Shown piece by piece: positions 1-12,200 of a stretch of 64,000 nt of DNA. The first letter of the stretch is position 1. Each line of letters opens with the position of its first letter. Under the pieces are notes generated by a model. The model saw only the letters and a program-made list of their open reading frames with translations. It was not told where the DNA came from and searched no databases. The stretch lies in NCBI GenBank assembly GCA_016617855.1, contig JAECUM010000796.1, positions 96,536-160,535 on the forward strand, read 5' to 3'. This stretch comes from Megalonaias nervosa (Eukaryota > Mollusca > Bivalvia > Unionida > Unionidae). The translations under genes were made by a program, and so were the position numbers.

Positions 1-2989
1 TTTTTCAATGCATTTGAACTGAGCAACAACCAGATTCAACAAACCAAGAAATGAAATTATTCACATCTCTCAGGCAGAAGTACAGTGTATAATCATAATC
101 TGCCAAAAGATTTTTCAATCTTCAAATTTGCCAAATTTTTTTCCAACCCATACTAATTCAGTGGACATAATCACCAGAATGGAGAGAAACAGACCAGAAC
201 AGATATAACCAGAAGGTTAAAATCGATTTGAGTAGCTAAATTCACATGGTTTAGTTAACTGTACATCCTTTATTGTCTTCCCTTTGATTTAATTTCTTAC
301 TGAAGCTGAGAAAATAATGTTGCACCCATCAAAAAAGAGGCACACTTCTACTCATTATTGTTGTTATTATACTTCTCCATTCCAGCCTGTTCTTATGATC
401 TTGTCCCCCACATACTATTTGTCTTGTTTATGATATGTATCTAAATTTGTCACTTTTCCTACTACTATGCTAATTGTTTGTGAATATGTTTATCAGTGTG
501 AAATGCAATGGAGAGACTAAATCCAAGACAGAAAACCTCTACATTTCTGGATGTATTCTGCTTGGATTCCATGTTTCTGCACAAAACTCAAGAGTTCAAG
601 ACTCGCTGTACTAATTCAGTTCCCACTGTAAACCTGTGCAAACACCATGATATTAAAATTCAATAACTTAAAATTTTGAGTGCTCATGATCAAATTTGTA
701 TCATATAGACACATCTATGATGTCAACTTTTGTGAAAAGAAAACCATAACAGCTGCACCATTTTCTGGATCTAAACAAATTTGAAATGTGTGCTTTCAAT
801 ACTACACCAAAGAGTCAGCTGCTGATTTCAGTAACAAGTCTTCCAAACTCAGGTCTGTAAAGGGACGGAAATTATGTTAATAAAACAATGTCCCTGACTT
901 TTTTCAGTTACAAGTAGGACAAGCTCTCGAAAGATTCTTTTTACTAAAATCTTACTTTCATTATCAACCAATCAGGATAGTCAAACCATGTATACTCTAT
1001 TTTATCTTCACTGATTTATAGTATGGTTCTCGTTCTTTCATATCTGTAGTAATGTCAGTCCTTTAACAACTCTCAATGGTTGTATGCTTTTTTCGACCAT
1101 GCTGACTGGACACACTGTAAGATAATGTTCAAGTAACAGAAATATCATGGGATAACCAGAGACCAATAAAATCAAATAAATGGTCAAGTTATCTCCCCTG
1201 CAGGGATGCTGCCAGGATTTCAGGATTTAATCTAAGTTTTGTGTGTTTGTGATCTCCAATGAGGAAGTGGTGGTGGGAGGAATAGCCATTGTTAAATATC
1301 TCCCTAACACTTAAATATCTGACTCTCTTTCTTACTGTTCCACTCTGTTAAGGCTCTACTGAAATCAAAATACACAAAGAGATGTCATCTCTAGTTGTAT
1401 AGCGATTATTACTGTGATGTATTGGGCATGGTCATGTGGTTGTGGTGGGGTCTTGGTTGGGATGGCAGAAAGACCATAGGCTTACTCCATATTTGACAGC
1501 TAATTACGATGTTATCAAAAGAATGAAAATTTTTCTAACAATTCAGTTGGACTTGGATTATATATTTGATTCATAGTCAATGAACAGGTTCTAAAATTGA
1601 TGTGTTTATTTTGGAGCCATGTTCCTCCATCACATTCAATATTTGAATATACCAAAGGTGAAATTAGAACAGTTGCATCCTAAATTACTATCATGGCTAC
1701 TTTAAATGTTATTTAATGTGAGACTTTAATACCAGAACTCATAGCTTCAGTGATTTTTGGGTTAAAAAATGAATTTCTTCTCAAACAACTCAATCTGGTG
1801 CAGATTATTTTGCTTTTTAATGATACTGAGAATTCTTGATGTGTAAAAACTGCACAAGAAATGAACAACATCAGATCAGGAAATTAATACCGCTCGGAAA
1901 AAATGACAGGAATATGCAGAAATAATGATAGTATTATTTAAATGGAATATGTGGTGACAATACGAGTGCTGGTTCTACAACTTTGCAAAATACATCTCGT
2001 ACAACTATTCTGTTGTTTCTAACAACACTGTAATATGGCAATAATTTTTGCACACATGAAGTTGACCCACTTTTTACTTTAGTCCCTTGCTAATTAATAG
2101 TTTTCGATTTTATAAAAAAACTAAGCACATTTTACCTTTTGACAATAATACATGATCACAAATATTTCGATTGTAAGAAAACAGAAGTTACAATTTTATT
2201 AAAAGTATTGGTACCAGTAAAACTAAAGGAGAGGGTAAAAAGAATCAGGATGAACAGATTAGTAGTGTAGTAAAGAATCCATATATCAGAATGACATCAA
2301 GTACTTTTTCATCAATTTCATCATTAGCTAATGACACTGCTTCAAAATGTTGTGTACTAGATAATAGTAATCAATTAGTAATACAAATACCAAATGATGG
2401 CTTGGAACTAAGTGCCAAAAGGTCTGCAGAAAATATCAACATCCTCGAAATATACATAGGAATAACCAAACACAAACAGGACAAATTTTATCCATCTTGC
2501 TTTGAGTTTACACATTTCAGTCAGTTTCTTATGTTTAATGTCATTTGGTAATACATCTGCATGATATGAATGTTAGTCTTGTTATTCTTTTGTTGCCATA
2601 GTGGTTCTGCCAACTAGAGATCTACACACACTTAATTATGTTGTATGGGGATTCTCTGATGTTCTCTATGAGCATTAATCTGTTGATTGTTTCTGAATAT
2701 GATCCTCCTCCTCTGTGTACAAATATTATTCTGTGCTGAGAACTCCCTTTCATTGCCTGCTGTCTGAAAAGCATATGCATAACTAGCTTGAACAAATTAC
2801 TGTTCTTTATGGTTGTGCAATTTTCAACATCTCACAGGTATGGCCCCATGGATATTCTCTCTTGGATATCGCTGTTCCAAAAAAAAAAGTTTTCACTAAC
2901 ATGAACTCTGCCAAAGATTCACTTCCTTGAATCAGTGCTTTGCTGCCTCTTATGCCAGATTTTTTCTCATCCATAATGCTGTGTTAGGG

Positions 2990-3295
2990 TTTTAAGTCCA
3001 ACATTCCCATAGTCTGCTTGTTCAGACATGGGTATCTTGAATAAATATAACTGGCATCCTGTCCATCCAATACGTACATCGGACTCGCACTCAACATCAA
3101 TCTTGGGCTCAAAATCACACACTGGTATTTCCAGTGACATTTTCCCAATGTCCAACAGACTGATATACATGAAATTCATTGTCATCATAGCTATCACCTG
3201 CCAGTATTTGCCGACTTAAAACGTCGTCTGACAACAAACCCTGTTGTGATTCAGCCATTTTGGTTTCCTGTGTGGCCCTAATATTTGAAACACGC
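2990..3295 (-). pseudogene. Possible degenerate transposase N-terminus
   Basis: Two minus-strand frames continue each other. One has MAESQQGLLSDDVLSRQ and an acidic GDSYDDNEF stretch; after a frameshift the next reads FEPKIDVECESDVRIGW. The acidic Ser/Asp-rich start resembles piggyBac-type N-termini, but no catalytic part is present. The family call is weak. Confidence 0.25.
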
Positions 3296-4469
3296 ATTTG
3301 TAAAACTTCAATCATGAAAGTAAGGTTAAAACTACCATAAAATGACTGTTCCAGGGCCCAATGAACCAATCAAATTTAGTTTAACAGCCATTCATGTCGA
3401 ACCGAAGTATCCAGCTATTTTAACTTTTGCCTTCCTGAATCTGGATGTCACATCAAGCACTATGATATTGCTACTGGCAGCGTGAATTACATCATGAAAT
3501 GAACTTTTAAAGTTGAAAGTTGAATAAAAATTGCATACTGCACAAAGCACTTGTTATATCCACGACGTTGACGTAATTTGTGGAACACATATCACTGTTT
3601 TAAAAGTACACGAATTCGTACAAATTATGTGCACTCTCGTGTCCTGGCATCATTTTCTGACCCAATGTTTTATTCACGTTAGACTGCTAGGAGGGGATTA
3701 GATGCAATTTTAAATATATATTCGTTTTTTTTTTTTGACAACCCCACCAGCGATTTCTCATTTTGTTAACACAACCCACAAGAGAAGTGATGTTCCTAAT
3801 CAACCCTCCACTGTCTGAATCAAAATAGTTTGAAACACAACCTCCTACAGAAGTTTTTTTGAAGTGCCGTCCCTGGTGGGGATGTATGTTTTACTGGAAC
3901 AGCCCTAACTGCAGCTCATGAAAAATGTTTCAGATATCAGACCTAATCATTCATTGCTTGGAGAAAGCTAACTTGAGTATTTCTGCAATTTTGTAAGAGT
4001 ATTTACCTCAAAAACGTTTGTGTGTACCAAGAAACTTGATTGTTAACAATATTTAATCAGTGATTTTGTCCGAAAATAAGTGAAGTGTGAACTTCTGTGC
4101 TGTGCTGTAATTAGTGTATATATCTCAGGTTTAATTAGTACTTATGCTTCATATATTTCAGTCCTTTATATTAACAATGTATGGATAAAATGAAATGTGC
4201 CTTCATGATGAATTTAATTTTAATGGGAAAGTCTACTACCTTTAAAAAGAAATAAATATGTTTACATTTATCAACGCTTTATGTAGATTATTCATTCTGA
4301 GCAATCACAACTGTGGTTAAACCTGAAATCATGGAGAACTGCAAAGAATAATGTAACAATGTGAAAAGAATTAAATTTAGTTTTTTTTAATACCAATTCA
4401 TTATTCTTTCATTTTCTATAATAATGGTACTTTAATTCCCCATGCCCTTTCTGCTTTCTTGCTATTGTT

Positions 4470-4645
4470 ATCAATAGTTGGGTTTTCTTCTGTTGTTGCT
4501 TCAACAATACTTTATCACACATTATTTGGCTATATCATGCAGAGGAAAGGGAGCAAAGTGCCCTTCCAAAGGAAACAATGATACAACCAATCCAGGCTGG
4601 ACTTGGATTACAAGTCTGATACTCTACAAACCTAGCTAGTGTGGT
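4470..4645 (-). mobile_element. Old SINE, same family as 45173-45357
   Basis: Read on the minus strand it has a tRNA-like head (TAGCTAGGTTTGTAGAGTAT) and the internal motif GGAAGGGCACTTTGCTCCC, which the copy at 45.2 kb shares as GGAAGGGCACTTAGCTCCC. Heavily diverged. Confidence 0.5.
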
Positions 4646-5437
4646 TCCTGCTTACCGATCTCATAAAAAATATAGATTTAGGCAATGAGTGAACAGACAG
4701 TAACTGAATACTGTATACATACATGTGGAATGGAACAATATAAAATGCTTTCTTTAATTTTTTTGTTTTTTTTAAAGAAAGTGTCAAAACAAAGCAATCA
4801 CATGCAAAACATAATATTTTCTTACAGTAATCAAGCTGAACTAACAAATAACTGACCTTTTTTTAAATGTTACAAATATATCATTAAGAACATGGGGTGG
4901 AGTGGTAACTTCTGCATCGCATGTGACTCAATATTCAACAGGTCTTAACATTTGTGGTTCAGAGAAACCATCAAAAACCCATAAAAATTGGTAAACCACA
5001 GTATCTCTCCACTAATTCACCTGAAGGTCATTTGTAATTGCAAGAAAATTATCATGATTATCCCTGATTTATTATTTTAAAGACCTGATCAATACAGAAT
5101 GTTATGTATATTGTAATAATAATAATAATAATGCTCATAATCGTAATCATCATAAACAGTGGCATGAAGGCTTATAACCAAAAATAACATACCTATTTGA
5201 GTTCAGCTTTGTAGGCCTCTATACAAGTTGATGAAGCTGACACAGCTAGTTTTTCATTCGTATTTGGGGCCATTTCATGTCAAAGAAAGTTTTCCCAGAA
5301 AATTCAGTAATAACCAACAGTTAAGTTCTGTTGTATCCATGTTACTGCAGAACAAAATTAGAATTGATGTGCTCCATGTTGAGTATATTATAAATGTTTT
5401 TATACCCAAAACAAGACTGCCAGATTGTAAAACTTAC

Positions 5438-5548
5438 CTCCCTTTACCAAACTGTCTTTTAATATTCTCATCTGCACCTAACACTGTGATGATGTCTGTC
5501 TGGATAGGTTTATCCTGCTCAGTGAATGTGTTGTCGTCAGCAAAGGAC
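5438..5548 (-). CDS. PAM: PAM exon 14: second PAL segment
   Basis: It encodes SFADDNTFTEQDKPIQTDII then TVLGADENIKRQFGKG, aligned to rat NSFDSKFVYQQRGLGPIEEDTILVIDPNNAEILQSSGKN. Acceptor aaatttgcag, donor GTAAGT. It ends two bases into a codon expected to open the FYLPHGL segment, which lies outside the window. Confidence 0.93.
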
Positions 5549-6236
5549 CTGCAAATTTAGATGATTTCCTCAAGAAAAACCAGGCTATGACTTACTTTTA
5601 ACTGGCAAAGATCTTAAAGCAAATTATCAACATTGACAAAAACAAGTATATGATAATAGAGCAAAATTGCATGAAATGAATAATTTAAACCTAGGTGCAA
5701 AATCACCTTTGCAATTTGCTTTGTCATGCAGGAAATGCAAAATTAAATTCATTATGAAGTTTTTTCGGTTTTGTAAATATTCAAAACTCAAATGCTTGCA
5801 CTGCAACTATAAACTCAACGTAATGAATAAAAGAAAATAAATAATTAATAAATTATTTCATTGTGAATGGCATTTTTATTAACAGTTACATGACCATCTG
5901 AAATATGTGCATATTACTGAGTGAACAAAAGCTAAACAAATTGTGACTGGATATGCTAACTGGATATACTGCACATATTTTGATCTCTAAACTAGAAATG
6001 TATACAAAAATGAATACATGTATTCACTTTATGCAAATGTTATTAACTTGTCTTAAGTTCTCATCTCTGTTTGTTCTTACGCTGAATTCCAAACCCGATT
6101 GGCTCTGTGAAAAACATAGAGGTTTCCCTGGCTGTCTGTGGCTAACCCTCCCACCTGACCAAAGGTCACTGAGCTGGACTGAGGCATGGCTGACACAAAC
6201 TTCAGCCCAATATCTGCATCTGTCACATAAAATAAA

Positions 6237-6284
<48 letters not shown>

Positions 6285-9200
6285 AATTAATTATTTTATG
6301 AATTCATTTCATTATGTATTTTATATTTTATACATCAACCCAAACAATTACCAGTCAAATATGTAGACCACAACTTGGAATCTCCAACAGAAATGAGCAG
6401 CATGATTGATACAAACACATGTATATGAACGTGTCTTGTATATGAACAATCAACATGGTAGGCTATGTTGGTGCCAGTGACTGCCAAAACTGTGTATGGT
6501 TATCAACAAATTTAGATGGCAACCCAATAAAACAACATGCTTTGCAACTGAACTTTCACAGGCTTGTGCTGCTGTCTGCATATATTTCCATGAAGTTGCT
6601 GATATCCATGTGTAATATATTTTGGATGTTGCATAAATGATGTTCGGGACCAAATTACAAAGATGCAGAAATACATAATACAGCAATTAATCAAACTTGT
6701 ACTGATTGAAATGAACAAATTTAGATGAAATAGGGAATAAAGAATCCAAAATATGAGTCAACAATAAGTAATGACTGAAACAGATTAGGGGTCAGATCCA
6801 AAACAGAAAATTTCAAACTGTAGCCCTCTTCTAGTGCACTAAGAAACTGTATGCATCTTAGATGAATATTTGGATAATGCTAGCACCAAGTGAGACCTGG
6901 TAAATCTGTCTGCATTCACATGCAAAGAAGCTTGAGATCAACAGACTGTGTTCGACAAATCAAAAATAATTTGTTTAAAAAATTATCTAGGTCTGATGCC
7001 CAATTTTTCAAACATTTTACCTGCCTGATCAATTAAGGTTTCTATTATTATTATGGTATTACAAATGAACAGTGGCTTAATATTAAGCATATTTCTGATA
7101 ATTAAAAGAATGTCACTTGAGATATTTACCATGCTGGAGATTTCTCATAATGAAATGAATATCACTTGAGATATTACCATCCTAGATTGAGACTTCTCAT
7201 AATTAAAGGAATATCACCTGAGATTTTTACCATGTTAGATAGAAATTTCTCATAATTAAAGGAATATCACTAGAGATATTTGTGAGATTACTCATAATTA
7301 AAAGAATATCACTTCAGATATTTCCCATGCTGGCGATTTCCAATAAATAAATGATTATCACCTGAGATATTTATACTGTTAGATAGAAATTTCTCATAAT
7401 TAAAGGAATATTACTTTAGATATTTACCATGTTAGATAGAGATTTTTCATAATTAAACGAATATCACTTTCTAACACATTTAGGAATTGTATTTAACATA
7501 AGAACAAAATACTGATAAAGAAAGAAAAGTTTCACTAAAGCTCTATCAGATTTTAAATAAAATGCTACTGCATGTCACATGATGAGATCTCTAAAACAGA
7601 AACCAAGGGCAATCCATGAGATATTTATCTACTCCAATACACAACATGTATAAAATCATGCTAAATGTTTGCCACAAATACAAAATGGAAGAGTCTAAGT
7701 AACTACTGGGTTCAATATTTTACACAAGCATGGCCCATATGGTTAGTAAAATGTTTGGGGAACAAAGGCAATTTTGCTTCTAGTTAGTCCACTGAACTGG
7801 TGAGAAAAATAAATCAGAAAAAACACATAAGAAATGGATGCAACCCACTCTATCCAATCAAAGCAATAAACTATGAATTTCAAAATAGTTACATTTATAA
7901 TGAATTTCTCACCAGCATTGCAAACTATGTTTCTGGTCATCAAAATGTCTGACTTTTGTGCACAAACATGACAGTCAAGCATTTTAATTACCAGGAACAG
8001 ATTATACAAGACCTGATGGGCTACTGAGTATTGCAAATGGTTGCCCTCTCAAAATACCGTAAGATTTATGTGTGGTGATTCTGATGGAGAAATATCTGAC
8101 CAGATACACATCACCACTTATTACTATCTGCTGTAATTCTTGTTTCAGTTAAAAAGTCGGTAAAAAGCATACACATGCTTCTTAAGATTCCTATATTCAT
8201 TTTCAACCCAAGTGTATCGTTGAATATAAAAAAATTGTTAGATATACAATGCACTAAAATGGAATTTTTAAAATGGTAGAACTTTTGAAACAACAAAACA
8301 TATAATCAAAAATGAAATCTATCTGAATCTTACAGAAAGTTGGTCTGGATTGGATTTTATAAGGGATGTTTTATCAACTGTTGTAAACTATGTCATGTGT
8401 TTTCACTAATTAAACACATACTATCAGAGATCCTGAAATCACTGTATTTGCCTGACATGTTTAGCAATTCGAAGATTCTGAGCAATCTATACTCTGAGCA
8501 ATCAAGGATATCTCAAACATTAATATACTGTCTCATCTTTGATTAGTTTATCCATTAAACTGCCAAAGAAACAAGGTAAAATTCAAAGGTCACTAGACCT
8601 AGTTTACACATTGTTTCTTTGTTGGACAATCAATAAAGGTATCATGGACTAAGCTTAATTCAAAAATGACTAGGAATAGTTTAAACAATTTCTCTGTCAG
8701 TCAATCAGCAGAGATATCACTGGTATTTATTTTATTGCTTAGAGTCAGACTAGGAGTTGCTGGTGCTTTCATAAATCCCTGTCATGCTAGGTCACACCAG
8801 ATGAATGAATGAATAAAGAATCCTTGAATAGATGAACCAGATAGAGAGACTGTAACCACTGCAAATATCCATACTTTTATTTTTGTCCCCCCCCCCCTTC
8901 ATCATTATCCCCACTATCCCAAGGACTGTATTCAGGATCTGAAACCTTCTTGTCATCTTTTCACTCTACTGAAGTACTATATCAAATATGATTATTTTGC
9001 CAACCCCCCACCCCACCCCCCGGTAAATATGGAGTTCAGAGTACAATCAGAATGCACATCTTTAGTGACAATGTAACCTTTGACCTGACCTCAATCTTCA
9101 CATTGGACGCTGCATCCAGGACTTGAAATCTTAATTCTTATCTATTCAAGCTAGTTAGTTATCATAACAAATAAAATCACCCTCCCTCAATTAGTGTAGA

Positions 9201-12200
9201 CTGAGTTTAGGTTACATGGAAGATAGAAACAGATAGATGAATGGATGGATGGACACACACTGACAAACATTACCTATTACAATCTAACAAAAAAAGTGTC
9301 AGTACAAAAAAATTGATTCTTACATGAAAAAGTGTATACTATTTGTCAAATGAAAGACACCAAATTATTAATCAGCTGTTCTGAATGATTCATGCCAGTA
9401 AAATTTGATTACAATAACTGGCAGGCACTAAAACTAAGTCTGGATCTAACACAGCTGCAACAAAATTCATGGGTAAAAAAAAAAATCATAACTTGAGCCA
9501 AAGCAGCAAAGTCAGAGCCAAAATAAAATGCACATATCACTCTACAAGTTCTATATTTTCATCACGTATCCAATGTTTGCAACTTCACTTTAACAAGTTT
9601 ATTTGTAGTGACCATGTAACAAAGTAGCAATAATCATATGAGACGTTGTCTGTAGTCCACAAGAGATAAAGCAAGCAAGGTCAATCACTGGCAGAGTGAT
9701 TTTAGATAAAAGAAATGCACACAAAACTTGAAATAGAGGAAGCTGGCAACAGCATCTGCAAAAAAATGCAGACCTTTCTGATACACGTGTATTAGAGAGA
9801 AATTTCTAATATGCCAGCCACTTTCCCGCACTTTCTAACTGACTGAATGCCAACACTTCCTGCAATAAAATCCTCTCTACAGTGACCTCACAACTCCCAC
9901 ACTAACACTGGTATCAGCAATTACATATTTTAATTACTTTTGACAAAATTATTCAAATGATACATTGTTAATAATCTGTTTGATCAGCTCTGCTTACAGC
10001 ACTGCTAACAAAAATAAATTTGTGACTGTATAACAATAGATGCATGAAAAAATCTGAAAAATAAAAGCCACACAAATACTTGCAATTCAGTCACCAAAGG
10101 TATGTAGATTTTTATCTACAAATACACTGGACCATCTGGCTGACCTAATAATCTTGAGAACATACTGGGTTGATCTTTTGTCCTGGCTGAGAAACCAGAA
10201 CAAGCATGACAACGACATCAGTGGTACCATCTTCATCCACACATAAAGCCATTTTTTTTTACTTCAATAACAGTTCCTGGATGTCTACAAATGAGGGCTT
10301 GTTAAAGTGAAGTTGGGAGATCGACATCAAACAATATCTACATCATGCCAACTTACAGTCTGTGGCTTGAACTGAGGCAGATTTTCTTGGTTCAGTTAGC
10401 ACTGGACCAGCAATGTTAGGAACTGCCGTCACAGAATTACCTTCCATATCACTGTGGTCACTGCTAACAGTATTATCCTTCACACCAGTACCATTTTCTT
10501 CTACACGATGTTTATTCGCATATTCAAATATTTTATTTCTATTTCTATTCCTGCTCTTCGAAGTCATTCTCTTTTCACTTGGATTGACAGATAAGTGTCC
10601 TATTGTTCCAGCATAGCTATCATAGTCATCCGAGTTGGTAGGATACTTGTCGCCATTTCTGGACACTGAGTCGTCATAATAATCATGATATGCATAGTCT
10701 GGATTGATATAGTCAGAGAGAAGAAATGGATTAGAATAAGACATTTCAAAGGGATGGGATCTACCCCGAAATTTTCCCCTTCCAGAGTCTCTTTTACCTG
10801 TTACACTGGGAGCCTGGGCAGTTGTGGTGACAACATTTCCAACAATGCTTAATTGCAATTTCTTTTCTCCCTCTTCCCCACCCTCATTCACATCCATGAT
10901 GTGATGGTGGTGTGCCTTAGCAGCAGCATCTAGTGCTGGGTTTGGAGGAAGAGGTACATCAGAATCTGCAGGAATTCCAGAGAAAACTAGAGGCTCCCTG
11001 TTGCCAGCACATGTTCCATAATTGGCCTCTTTACTTGATTTAGTGTAGTACATAATGTAAAAGTTACACATTTCATCATTAGATGTGGCTCTGCAATAAA
11101 TAGACAATGATAATCAGCTCAGAAAGTAATGTGAAGTGAAATAATACACTAAAGTTATGAATTTAAGGCTTTCTTTAAATACCTGTATTGGCCAGACATG
11201 ACTGCCAGTTCAAGGTTTTTAACTGGCATATACTCCAAGAAACCAGACACTGGTCAATGGATATACAAAATATCATTACATGAAATTGCCTTTGCCTTGT
11301 TTATCCATTACAATGTCAAATAAACACCTTAAGGAAGTAAAATTCAAAGGTCACAATGTCTAGTTTACAGGTTGTTTCTTTGTTGGACAATCAATAAAGG
11401 TGTGACCACCTAAGCTTTATTCAAAGGTAACTAGGTCTAGTTGATACAGTTTATTTCTTTAGCAATTAACAAAATTATTCAACGAGTTAGCCAGCAAGAC
11501 CTTTCTTTTTTCACCAAGTTCTGAAACTATCTTGATACCCTAAATCATTTTATATTGTCAGCATTGAAATCAGTGCATAAATTGTGACAAAAAAGAAAAC
11601 ATTCATTTACATAATTATTAAATGTACCAGTAAATGTCTCATTTTCAGTTCTGGATTTGCTGCTGCTTTTAATGTTAGTATTATTATTCCATTAGTAATT
11701 GGTTTCCTCTCTAATTATTCATAATAAAAAAAATTTTTCTTTCAGAAAGCTTTCCTAATGAATTTCACCCAACATCAGTCTTTTATATCAGTCTAATGTT
11801 TTTAAAAATTACATTTTAGCTGACAAGATGACTACCTTGAGATACGAAAAACCTAATTCATGTGCATTTCTGGTAAATTTAGATGGTGAAGATAGATTTG
11901 ATCAGGTCTGCAAGTAAGTCATGAGGTATGATAAAAAAGTTAGTTGCTGAAGTTTGCATCGTTTTCTTTCAGTTTGGGCATGGGCTTTACACATTTTGTT
12001 CTTGCACACACAATGCGACACAATAGAGTTAAAAACCATGTGGTATGTGGAACTCATGTAATGTCTATAGTACATACTGAGGTAATTGTTCAGTTATAGT
12101 TTCTTATTAACAAATCCAGTGGATAAGCTTTCACACTTCTTTCATCATGTGCTTTGTGGCTAAGGATCATTTAAGCTATTGGGAAAAAAACGATCCAACA

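Larger units (their letters stand above)
1..5437 (-). other. PAM intron 14 (partial)
   Basis: I looked for the LPHG zinc-site exon and later PAL motifs on the minus strand and found none. The stretch is AT-rich and non-coding. It holds one degenerate transposase-like segment (2990-3290) and one old SINE (4470-4645); the rest shows nothing recognisable. Confidence 0.7.
6220..10356 (-). other. PAM intron 12
   Basis: 4.1 kb. Holds an (AT)n run next to the exon 13 acceptor, a ~58-bp tandem array (7092-7470), one copy of a dispersed repeat (8571-8720) and two C-rich runs near 8887 and 9005. No coding potential seen. Confidence 0.75.

Noticed and set aside
2291..2551. 86-codon plus-strand ORF
   Set aside because: No recognisable motif, AT-biased composition, no splice context. 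It lies inside PAM intron 14 on the opposite strand.
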